In this document: one piece after another, positions 5,581 through 13,694 of the stretch
Position numbering within the stretch: position 1 is the first letter of the stretch
Layout of the letters: each line of letters opens with the position of its first letter
NCBI GenBank assembly: GCA_016201195.1
Contig: JACQDI010000170.1
Location: 1 to 15,301, forward strand
Reading direction: 5' to 3'
Length of the DNA stretch: 15,301 nucleotides
Source of the DNA: Acidobacteriota bacterium
Lineage (GTDB): Bacteria > Acidobacteriota > Terriglobia > Bryobacterales > JACQDG01
Program-made: the position numbers and the translations under genes
Notes under the pieces: model-generated
Databases searched by the model: none
What the model saw: only the letters and a program-made list of their open reading frames with translations
Told to the model about the DNA's origin: nothing

Positions 5581-8357
5581 AAAGCCGCCGCGACATCTTG
5601 AAACTCGCTGGGGCCGCCGCCATGGCCGCTTCGGTTCCGGGCTGCCGCAAAACCGAGAAGCCGCTGCTAGAAAGTTTCTCGACGGCTACGCTCGATCCCC
5701 TCCATAGCTATCCGTATAGGTCCTGGGAAGACCTCTATCGCAAGCAATGGACCTGGGACAAGGTCGTTCGTTCGACCCACTCCGCCAACTGCACCGGCTC
5801 CTGCTCCTGGAGGGTCTATGTCCGCGAGGGGGTGATGGTGCGCGAGGAGCAGGCCGCCGATTACCCGAAGATCAACGCGACCCTGCCCGACTACAACCCG
5901 CGCGGCTGCCAGAAGGGGGCTTGTTTCGTCGAGTACGTCTACGGCCCGCAGCGGCTCAAGTCGCCGCTGATCCGCGTGGGCGCGCGTGGCGAAGGCAAGT
6001 GGCGCAAGGCATCGTGGGACGAGGCGCTCACCCTCATCGCTGACAAGCTGCTCGACAACATCTACAACTACGGCCCGGATACCAACGCGTTCTTCAGCGT
6101 GATCCCGGCCATGAGCCCGGTGAGCTTCTGCGCGGGTTCCCGCCTGGCCCACTACATTGGCGGGGTTTTTTGCTCCTTCTACGACTGGTATTGCGACCTG
6201 CCCCCCGGCGAGCCGCTGACCTGGGGTGTGCAGACCGAGGCCTGCGAAACCGCCGACTGGTTCAACTCGCGCTACATCGTGCTGTGGGGCAGCAACATCT
6301 CGCAGACCCGCATTCCCGACGCCCACTTCGCCTACGAAGCGCGCTACAACGGCGCGAAGCTGGTGTGCATCTCGCCGGACTTCAACTCGAGCGCCGTCCA
6401 CGCCGACCTGTTCTTGCAGATCAACCCGGGGACCGACGCGGCGCTGGCCCTCGCCGTGGCCAAGCACATCATCGACAGCAAGCTCTACGACGAACCCTAC
6501 ATCAAAGAGCAGACCGATCTGCCGCTGCTGGTGGTCAAGGAAACCGGCCGCTTTCTCCGCCCCGAGGGCGTGGCCGACGTGTTCTACTATCGCGACGCCA
6601 AGTCCGGCCAGGTCAAGGAAGCGCCCGGCTCGATGGGATCGAAGACCAAGAGCATCAGCCTCGGGGGGGATGATCCCGATCTGCACGCCCGCTTCACCCA
6701 CAACGGCAAAGAGGTCGTAACCGTTTTTGAGCTCCTTAAGGAAAAGCTCGCGCCCTACACGATCGAGGCGGTCGCCGCCCAGACGGGCCTCGCCGAAAAC
6801 GACATTCGCCTCTTCGCCCAGGAGTTCGGGACGCGTCGCCCGGCGATGATCATTCACGGGGCGGGCACGAACCACTGGTTCCACAACGACCTGATCAACC
6901 GCGCATTCATCCTGCTCGTGGCGCTGACGGGCAACGTGGGCAGGAACGGCGGTGGGTTTAACCACTATGTAGGCCAGGAGCGGATCTGGCCCGAGCGCGG
7001 CTTCCGAGCCTACGCCTTCCCCGAGGGTCCCAAGAAACAGCGCTTCCAGAACACCACGCTGTGGACCTACGTGCACTCCTCGAACAAGGATCCACACCTC
7101 TACAACGGCAAGCCCATCGAGCACTACATCGAGGAGAGCATCAAGAACGGCTGGATGCCGCTCTACCCGAAAAACCGCAAGCAGAAGCCCCGCGCCATGA
7201 TCATCTGGCGCGCCAATTACCTGAACCAGGCCAAGGGGAACGAGTACATCCTGAACTCCCTGTGGAAGGACCTCGACCTGATTGTGGACATCAACTTCCG
7301 CATGGATACCACCGCTCTGCACTCGGACGTGGTCCTGCCGGCGGCAACCTATTACGAGAAGATCGATCTGAACACGACCGACTGCCACAGCTACATACAC
7401 CCGTTCAGCAAGGTGCTTGATCCGCTCTATGATTCGAAGACGGATTGGGAGATCTTCAAGGAGCTGTCGGCCAAGATCTCGCAGCGAGCGACCGAGCGCG
7501 ACCTGAAGCCCTATCGCGACGAGCAGTTCGGATGGGAGCGCGACTTCACGCGGACCTACTTCCAGTGGTCCGGCCAGGGCAAGTTCAAGAGCGACGAGGA
7601 CGCGGCCAATTTCATTCTCGCCAACTCGCCGGAGACCAAGGGCATGCAGTACGGCATGTTGCAGCAGGGCCCGCGGCGCTTCGTGGCCACCGACGAAGAG
7701 GCCTGGACCAGCGACATCAAGCCCGGCCAGGCCTACACCCCGTTCCAGCACCAGGTGGAGCGCAAGAAGCCCTGGCGCACGCTGACCGGCCGCCAGCAGT
7801 TTTACATCGACCATCCGTGGTTCCTGGAGCTGGGCGAGCAGCTTCCCATCTACCGCCAGCCGCTCGCCGAGAGCGCCAAGTACCCGTTCTTCTGGAACAC
7901 GCCGCACGGGCGCTGGTCGATCCACTCGACCTGGCGCGACTCGCGCTACCAATTGCGGCTCCAGCGCGGCATCCCCATCGTCTACATGCACCCCGACGAT
8001 GCGAAGGAGCGCGGCATCCGGGACAACGACTGGGTGAAGGTGTTCAACGATCACGGCCACCTGGTGACCAAGGTGCAGATCCTGCCCGGCGAGAAGCGCC
8101 GGCGGCTGACCATGTACCACGGCTGGGAGCGCTACCTCGGCTTCCTGCAAGGCGGCTGGCAGGCGCCGACCTACGTGAAGATCAAGCCCACGCAGCTCGT
8201 CGGCGGCTACGGCCACGTGAACTTCCGGCTCAACTATTGGGGGCCGACCGGGAACAACCGCGACATCCGCGTGGATATCGCCAAGTACACGCCGACCGCG
8301 GCGGAGATGAAGGTGATCCTTCGGAGCCGCGACCGTAAGGGAGCGGAGAAAGCGTAG
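5577..8357 (+). CDS. NarG-like molybdopterin oxidoreductase alpha subunit (type II DMSO reductase family), Tat-exported
   Basis: Catalytic Mo-bisMGD subunit of 926 aa. A Tat motif (RRDILK, R4-R5) and hydrophobic stretch precede C23, which sits in a lipobox-like V-P-G-C. The FS0 cluster ligands are H68, C72, C76 and C111 (Hx3Cx3Cx34C), the NarG pattern. The block Y-D-W-Y-C-D-L-P-P at 202-210 contains the Asp that ligates Mo in NarG-type enzymes (probably D203). G-G-G-F-N-H-Y-V-G-Q-E at 458-468 and H-S-D-V-V-L-P from 582 are further Nar-like blocks. Length is far below cytoplasmic NarG (about 1250 aa) and matches SerA, ClrA, PcrA, EbdA and archaeal periplasmic NarG. Motifs lean towards nitrate, but chlorate, perchlorate, selenate, dimethyl sulfide or hydrocarbon substrates cannot be excluded. 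It is followed after 2 bp by the beta subunit. The family call is very secure; the substrate is not. Confidence 0.96.
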   Translation: MKSRRDILKLAGAAAMAASVPGCRKTEKPLLESFSTATLDPLHSYPYRSWEDLYRKQWTWDKVVRSTHSANCTGSCSWRVYVREGVMVREEQAADYPKINATLPDYNPRGCQKGACFVEYVYGPQRLKSPLIRVGARGEGKWRKASWDEALTLIADKLLDNIYNYGPDTNAFFSVIPAMSPVSFCAGSRLAHYIGGVFCSFYDWYCDLPPGEPLTWGVQTEACETADWFNSRYIVLWGSNISQTRIPDAHFAYEARYNGAKLVCISPDFNSSAVHADLFLQINPGTDAALALAVAKHIIDSKLYDEPYIKEQTDLPLLVVKETGRFLRPEGVADVFYYRDAKSGQVKEAPGSMGSKTKSISLGGDDPDLHARFTHNGKEVVTVFELLKEKLAPYTIEAVAAQTGLAENDIRLFAQEFGTRRPAMIIHGAGTNHWFHNDLINRAFILLVALTGNVGRNGGGFNHYVGQERIWPERGFRAYAFPEGPKKQRFQNTTLWTYVHSSNKDPHLYNGKPIEHYIEESIKNGWMPLYPKNRKQKPRAMIIWRANYLNQAKGNEYILNSLWKDLDLIVDINFRMDTTALHSDVVLPAATYYEKIDLNTTDCHSYIHPFSKVLDPLYDSKTDWEIFKELSAKISQRATERDLKPYRDEQFGWERDFTRTYFQWSGQGKFKSDEDAANFILANSPETKGMQYGMLQQGPRRFVATDEEAWTSDIKPGQAYTPFQHQVERKKPWRTLTGRQQFYIDHPWFLELGEQLPIYRQPLAESAKYPFFWNTPHGRWSIHSTWRDSRYQLRLQRGIPIVYMHPDDAKERGIRDNDWVKVFNDHGHLVTKVQILPGEKRRRLTMYHGWERYLGFLQGGWQAPTYVKIKPTQLVGGYGHVNFRLNYWGPTGNNRDIRVDIAKYTPTAAEMKVILRSRDRKGAEKA

Positions 8358-8359
8358 CC

Positions 8360-9387
<1,028 letters not shown>

Positions 9388-9391
<4 letters not shown>

Positions 9392-9945
9392 GACACATTG
9401 CTCTTTTTCTGATTTTCGCGAGCTGGGCGACGGCTGAAACGGTCGATCTGCCGCTCTATCGGACCCCGCCGCTCTACTCGACAGACCGGCCGGCGGCGCT
9501 TGAGATCCCCTCGGTGCGGCTGGACATCCAGCCGGTTGATGGCAAGACGGTGGTGAAGCTCGAGTGGCTCGACCGCTCGCGCGACGCGGAGGCCCCCGCG
9601 CCGGACGGCTTTGTCGATGCCTGCGCGGTGATGCTGCCCGCCGGGCCGGTCACCGGGGACGTGTTCCCCTCGCTCCAGATGGGCGACGCCGACCACCCGG
9701 TCATTATTTACTACTACGACATGAAAAGGGGAGCGGCGGTGATGGAGGCCTCCGGACGCGCGACCACCCGCCGCACCGGCAAGACCTTCACCGCCCAGGC
9801 CGCCTACGCCGGCCAGAAGTGGCAGGTGACCCTGGAGCTGCCCGCGCTGCCCGCGGGAACGCCCCTCTCGGTGGCCATCTGGAACGGCGCGCAGCAGGAC
9901 CGCGACGGCCGCAAGTATTTTTCGCTATGGCACAGGACACGCTGA
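9388..9945 (+). CDS. EbdC/DdhC-like periplasmic heme b gamma subunit
   Basis: A 185-residue secreted protein resembling the heme-b gamma subunits of ethylbenzene dehydrogenase, DMS dehydrogenase, chlorate reductase and selenate reductase. Residues 1-16 are a Sec signal peptide with likely cleavage after A-T-A. EbdC binds heme b through a Met and a Lys. Here M98 (in Q-M-G-D, followed by a Y-rich strand) and K176 (in D-G-R-K near the C-terminus) are the matching candidates. The context is decisive: alpha, beta, gamma, chaperone is the order of ebdABCD, whereas ddh, ser and clr have the chaperone before gamma. It gives the alpha-beta dimer a soluble periplasmic electron port in place of a NarI membrane subunit. 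It overlaps the chaperone gene by 19 bp. The sequence family diverges strongly, so confidence is slightly lower than for its neighbours. Confidence 0.86.
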
Positions 9946-10439
9946 ACCCGTACGCCACGTTCCGCTTCGCCCTCGGCTACCCCGACGAGCGGCACCTGGA
10001 AATGTTCCGCGGCCTCTCGGATGAAACACCGCAGACGCTCGAGGAGCTGCGTTCGCTGTATCTCGAGCTCTTCGAGGCCGGGCTGCCGCATCCCAAGTGC
10101 CCGCTGCTGGAAAGCCATTACGTGTTGAACCGCCCGGCCACCGAAGTTGTGCTCGAAAACAAGCTGTTCTACAAGCATTTCGGACTGCAAGTGGAGTCCA
10201 AAGCCGCCCCCGACCACCTGCTCACCCAGCTCGAGTTCCTGAGCTGGCTGGAGCACTGCGTGGCGGCGGGCAACCCGGACCGTGAGTCGCTCGAGAAAGC
10301 CAAGCGCGATTTCCTCGAGCGCCACGTCAGCCATTGGATCCCCCGCGCCGCCGCCCTGGTGCGGCAGGCGGGCGGGGGTTGTTATCAGGATCTGTTTGAC
10401 ACCCTGGAGGAAAGTCATGCAATTCACGCGTGCATCTGA
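9927..10439 (+). CDS. TorD/NarJ-type molybdoenzyme maturation chaperone
   Basis: A 170-residue, mostly helical cytoplasmic protein of the TorD/NarJ/DmsD family. Such proteins bind the alpha subunit's Tat leader and hold export until the Mo cofactor is inserted. Typical blocks are seen: C-P-L-L-E-S-H-Y at 58-65 (family form is CPxYES), N-K-L-F-Y-K-H-F-G-L at 78-87, A-P-D-H-L at 94-98 followed by L-E-F-L near 102-105, and a C-terminal F-L-x-x-H-V-x-x-W near 129-137. ATG 9927 lies 19 bp inside the gamma-subunit gene, and the 3' end overlaps the Rrf2 regulator by 23 bp. Both overlaps suggest tight translational coupling. It is equivalent by position to EbdD. The match is by family motifs, not by a close homologue. 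Confidence 0.87.
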   Translation: MAQDTLNPYATFRFALGYPDERHLEMFRGLSDETPQTLEELRSLYLELFEAGLPHPKCPLLESHYVLNRPATEVVLENKLFYKHFGLQVESKAAPDHLLTQLEFLSWLEHCVAAGNPDRESLEKAKRDFLERHVSHWIPRAAALVRQAGGGCYQDLFDTLEESHAIHACI

Positions 10440-10851
10440 TTACGCCGTGCGTGTGGTCAGCTACCTGGCCAACGCCAACGGCTCCATCTCCCGCTCGCAG
10501 GCGATCGCGGGAGCCACCCAGATTCCGGAAAGCTTTCTGGCCAAGATCCTCGGCCAGTTGAGCCGCGCCGGAATCGTGCACTCCCATCGCGGCGCCCGCG
10601 GCGGGTTTTCCCTGGCGGTGGACGCCAAGAACCTCACCCTGCTCGAGGTAGTGGAGGCGATGGAGGGACCCCTGCGCCTGAACCTGTGCGCCTCGCCGGA
10701 GCCTTGCGCGTTCATCGACAAATGCCCCATCGAGAAGGCCTGGTCCCAGGCCGAGGAGAGCCTGCGCGACTCGCTGCGCGCTCACAAGGTGCTGGACCTG
10801 GCGAGTCAGTGCAACGAAGTTCACCTGTTCAGCAAACAGATGGCGTCGTGA
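10417..10851 (+). CDS. Rrf2/IscR/NsrR-type Fe-S transcriptional regulator
   Basis: A 144-residue winged-helix regulator of the Rrf2 family. The N-terminus (M-Q-F-T-R-A-S-D-Y-A), the recognition segment near 30-50 and the G-A-R-G-G-F wing at 59-64 are typical. Three Cys, C91, C97 and C103, have C-x5-C-x5-C spacing, as in IscR and Streptomyces NsrR, and should bind an Fe-S cluster. D8, the fourth cluster ligand known from Streptomyces NsrR, is also present. The ligand set is therefore complete for sensing nitric oxide, oxygen or Fe-S status. ATG 10417 is set by GGAGG at 10406-10410, 6 nt upstream and inside the chaperone gene. Encoded at the end of the structural genes, it is likely an autoregulator of the cluster. 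Whether the signal is NO, which would fit nitrate respiration, cannot be told from sequence alone. Confidence 0.93.
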   Translation: MQFTRASDYAVRVVSYLANANGSISRSQAIAGATQIPESFLAKILGQLSRAGIVHSHRGARGGFSLAVDAKNLTLLEVVEAMEGPLRLNLCASPEPCAFIDKCPIEKAWSQAEESLRDSLRAHKVLDLASQCNEVHLFSKQMAS

Positions 10852-10903
10852 CGGCCGCCCGGTGGATGGAAGAGTAACCTGCACTCCGACCCATGTCGCG
10901 CTG

Positions 10904-11893
10904 ATGTTCAGCGCCTCGGAGATCTATTCCTTCGACCGCGCCGGCCGGCTGCTGGCGGCCTTCAACGGGCGCTCCCATTTCTGGCGGGGCTTGAGCGGGA
11001 TAGCGGTAGAGAAGTTCTCCGAGCCGGCGAAGACCAAGCAAGTCATCCCGCTCAGCCTCGCCGCCGCCGATGAGCTGGTCCGCACCGCCCAGCAGCGCGC
11101 CGCCGCGCTCGGTGGAGACGTTGTCGAGCGCATCCGGCAATACGATCCCGTCGCCGACCGCCAGGCGTATGCCGAAACCTACGGCAAAGTGCCCATCATC
11201 CCCCCCGACCAGTACCTGTCGCTGGTGCTCCAAGTGGCCAAGGGATGTCCCTGGAACCGCTGCACCTTCTGCGATTTTTACCGCGACCAGAAGTACCGCC
11301 TGCGCACACCGGCCGAGTTTCGGGAACACGTCCGGAGGGTGGAGCAATTCCTGGGGCCGTCCCAACTGCTGCGCCGGAGCCTGTTTTTGGGCGACGCGGA
11401 CCTGCTGAGCGTGCCGCAACCGGCGCTGCTTGGGGCCATTGACACAGCGCGGGAAGTCTTTCCGGGCCGCTTTGTGTACGGATTCTCGGAAGCGATCTCG
11501 GTGGTCCGTAGAACCGCGCCGGAGCTGGCCGCGCTGCGGGAAGCGGGGGTGCGACGGCTCTACCTCGGCGCAGAGAGCGGCCACGATCCGCTGCTCGAAT
11601 ACTACGACAAGCGGTCGCGCTCGGCTCACGTCCGCCGGGCAGTCGCCGTGATGAAGCAGGCCGGCCTGGCCGTGGGGCTGATCTTCCTGGTGGGTGTAGA
11701 GGCCCGCTTCGAGGAACGCCACGCGGCGGATACCGTGGACCTGGCGTTGAGCCTCCCGCTCGGGCCAGGGGACATGGTCTACCTTTCGCCCCTCCACCAG
11801 GCGCCGGCAGAGGACCTCCGACGCCGGCTCGCGCCGCTCCAGGAGCGAGGCGCGAAGGTGGCTCTCTACGATATCCGGCAGATGGTGTATTAG
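10904..11893 (+). CDS. Radical SAM protein with Cx4Cx2C motif, function unknown
   Basis: A 329-residue radical SAM enzyme counted from ATG 10904. The cluster-binding motif is C115-P-W-N-R-C120-T-F-C123, with four residues between the first two Cys where the classical motif has three. This CPWNxCxFC form occurs in an uncharacterised radical SAM branch related to the HemN/Elp3-like fold. Downstream, L-Y-L-G-A-E-S-G near 219-226 is the SAM-binding G-x-E-S type strand of that fold. A GTG at 10862 would add 14 residues and start 10 bp after the Rrf2 stop. ATG 10904 was preferred because the family begins shortly before its Y-S-F-D-R block (residues 8-12). Neither start has a clear ribosome-binding site. 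It is the last gene on this strand before gltA, so it may belong to the same transcript. A link to respiration or cofactor maturation is only positional. Confidence 0.85.
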   Translation: MFSASEIYSFDRAGRLLAAFNGRSHFWRGLSGIAVEKFSEPAKTKQVIPLSLAAADELVRTAQQRAAALGGDVVERIRQYDPVADRQAYAETYGKVPIIPPDQYLSLVLQVAKGCPWNRCTFCDFYRDQKYRLRTPAEFREHVRRVEQFLGPSQLLRRSLFLGDADLLSVPQPALLGAIDTAREVFPGRFVYGFSEAISVVRRTAPELAALREAGVRRLYLGAESGHDPLLEYYDKRSRSAHVRRAVAVMKQAGLAVGLIFLVGVEARFEERHAADTVDLALSLPLGPGDMVYLSPLHQAPAEDLRRRLAPLQERGAKVALYDIRQMVY

Positions 11894-11929
11894 CGCGCGG
11901 ACGCCGCGGCACCGTCTTCAGCGCGATGC

Positions 11930-11975
11930 AGCCTCCGCGTCCCCGAGTCTCCCTGTCTCCGCGTCTCCGCGTTGG
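11930..11975 (-). repeat. GGAGACGC-type tandem repeat between radical SAM gene and gltA
   Basis: The 86-bp convergent gap 11894-11979 holds degenerate tandem copies of GGAGACGC, read on the minus strand. Bases 11955-11972 are the exact reverse complement of 1943-1960 in the flavoprotein gene (18 of 18). No T-run or convincing terminator hairpin was found in this gap, although both flanking genes end here. The only palindrome of note is GCCGCGGC at about 11903-11910. Confidence 0.5.
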
Positions 11976-11979
11976 CCCT

Positions 11980-13290
11980 CTAGGCCGCTTTCGCCTGGGT
12001 CACGCGCTGCTCCAGCGGCACAAACTCGCGCGCGCCGTAGCCGGTGTAGCACTGCCGCGGCCGGGCGATTTTCTGCTCGGGATCCTGTAGCATCTCCTGC
12101 CACTGCGCCAACCAACCCACTGTGCGCGGAATGGCGAACATCACCGTGAACATATCCGGGGTGAACCCCATGGCCTGGTAGATGATCCCCGAGTAGAAGT
12201 CCACGTTGGGATAGAGCTTGTGCTTGATGAAGTAGTCGTCGCTCAGCGCGATCCGCTCGACCTCCAGCGCGATGTCCAGCTTCGGGTTGCGGCCGGTGAC
12301 CTCGAACACCTCCTCGGCCGCCTTCTTAATGATCCGCGCGCGCGGATCGTAGTTCTTGTAGACCCGGTGACCGAACCCCATCAGCCGCCCGTGCCCTTCT
12401 TTGATCTTTTTGATGTAGGCCGGCACGTTGTCCTTGGACCCGATCTCGTCGAGCATCCGCAGCACTTCCTCGTTGGCTCCGCCGTGCAGGGGACCGGAGA
12501 GGGCCGCGGCCGCCGCCGCCGTGGTGACGAACGGATCGGCTTGGGAGCTGCCCACCGACCGCATCACGTTGGCGCTGCAATTCTGCTCGTGGTCGGCGTG
12601 CAGGATGAACAGCACGTCCAGCGCCCGGGCGAGGGTCGTGTTGGCCACGTACTTCGGCTCGGTCTTCTTCCACAGCATGTTCATGAAGTTCTCGGTGTAG
12701 CTCAGCTCGTTGTCCGGGTAAACGTAGGGCAGGCCGAGGCTGTGGCGGTAGGCGTGGGCGGCGAGCGTGGGCATCTTCCCGATCAGGCGCAGAATCTGGA
12801 GCTTGCGTACCTCCGGGTCGAGCACCGAGCGGGCTTCGCTGTAGAAGGTGGAGAGCGCGGCCACCGTCGAAATCAGCATCCCCATGGGGTGGGCGTCGTG
12901 GTGGAACCCATCCATGAACTTCTTGATGTTCTCGTGGATCATGGTGTGATGCGTGACCAAGTCGACCCACTCCCTCATCTGCGATGGTGTGGGCAGTTCT
13001 CCCCAGAGCAGCAGGTAGCCCACCTCCAGGAAGCTGCACTTCTCGGCCAGCACCTCGACCGGGTAGCCCCGGTAGCGCAGAATGCCCCGGTCGCCGTCAA
13101 TGAAGGTGATAGCGCTGCGGCACGAAGCGGTGTTCAGAAACGCCGGGTCGTACGACATAACGCCAAAATCATCGGGGCCGGTTTTCATCTGCCGCAGGTC
13201 CATAGCCCGAATGGCGCCGTGGTCGAGCGGGACCGTGTAGGTAACCTTAGTCCGGTTATCCTGAATAGTCAGAGTTTGATCCTTCTCCAT
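11980..13290 (-). CDS. gltA: Citrate synthase (type II, GltA-like)
   Basis: Condenses acetyl-CoA and oxaloacetate to citrate at the entry of the TCA cycle. At 436 residues it has the length of Gram-negative GltA. The catalytic residues are present: H269 in L-H-G-G-A-N-E, H308 in G-F-G-H-R-V-Y and D364 in P-N-V-D-F-Y-S-G, matching H264, H305 and D362 of E. coli GltA. The N-terminal beta-rich extension (residues 1 to about 50) is the domain typical of the large hexameric Gram-negative form rather than the short Gram-positive/archaeal form. The start at 13290 has a strong GGAGG (complement of 13298-13302), 7 nt upstream. It runs opposite to all other genes and converges on the radical SAM gene, so it is a separate transcription unit with its promoter in or beside the PIN-toxin remnant. 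It is an ordinary housekeeping gene, and identity is essentially certain. Confidence 0.98.
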   Translation of the reverse strand: MEKDQTLTIQDNRTKVTYTVPLDHGAIRAMDLRQMKTGPDDFGVMSYDPAFLNTASCRSAITFIDGDRGILRYRGYPVEVLAEKCSFLEVGYLLLWGELPTPSQMREWVDLVTHHTMIHENIKKFMDGFHHDAHPMGMLISTVAALSTFYSEARSVLDPEVRKLQILRLIGKMPTLAAHAYRHSLGLPYVYPDNELSYTENFMNMLWKKTEPKYVANTTLARALDVLFILHADHEQNCSANVMRSVGSSQADPFVTTAAAAAALSGPLHGGANEEVLRMLDEIGSKDNVPAYIKKIKEGHGRLMGFGHRVYKNYDPRARIIKKAAEEVFEVTGRNPKLDIALEVERIALSDDYFIKHKLYPNVDFYSGIIYQAMGFTPDMFTVMFAIPRTVGWLAQWQEMLQDPEQKIARPRQCYTGYGAREFVPLEQRVTQAKAA

Positions 13291-13342
13291 ATGGATTCCT
13301 CCGTGTTCGAAACCAGTTATTTCTTACTGCACGAGAAGTTCC

Positions 13343-13676
13343 ATACTCTTCCAGCTCGATTCCGTCCTGTTGGCATTTGTTCGCCTAAGCACCCGCGCCG
13401 CCGTTTTCCCGCGGCCACTGACGGCGCAGGATTCTCTGGATCTCATCGAGGTCTGGCTGCGCCAGCCATGCTCCACCATCGTGCATCCCAGGGAGCACCA
13501 TCTCCGCATCCTGCGGGACCTGCTCGCCCCGCTCGGAACCGGCGGAAACCTGGGCGTCGGACGCTCACCTGGCCGCTCTGGCGGTCGATCACGGCGCCGA
13601 GCTCTGCTCCTGCGACTCGGATTTTTCCCGCTTCCCCGGGCTGCGGTGGCGAAATCCTTTCACCGACGTGGAATAA
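13343..13676 (+). pseudogene. VapC-type PIN-domain toxin remnant (5'-truncated, frameshifted)
   Basis: The 404-bp space between gltA and the GMC gene encodes the C-terminal two thirds of a VapC-like PIN ribonuclease in two frames. The first frame reads V-L-L-A-F-V-R-L-S-T, then V-F-P-R-P-L, a helix, and G-T-G-G-N-L ending at 13552. After one extra base (13553, in the GGG at 13552-13554) the next frame reads A-S-D-A-H-L-A-A-L-A, then H-G-A-E-L, D-S-D-F-S-R-F-P-G-L-R-W, and stops at TAA 13674-13676. The SDAHLAALA and DxDFxRFPGLRW blocks are the PIN acidic core and family C-terminus. The N-terminal strand with the first catalytic Asp is missing, no start is evident, and no VapB antitoxin gene is adjacent. 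The 5' boundary is approximate. Removing one G would restore the frame but not the N-terminus, so this is a decayed toxin gene. Confidence 0.72.
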
Positions 13677-13694
13677 AACAGTAGAATAAGCGGT

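Noticed and set aside
11894..11979. Bidirectional terminator between the radical SAM gene and gltA
   Set aside because: Expected by position, but no convincing stem-loop with a T-run on either strand was found.
13370..13684. Intact 104-residue protein read straight through the PIN region
   Set aside because: After the G-run the frame turns into R/S/G-rich low-information sequence, while the neighbouring frame resumes the PIN-domain C-terminus.
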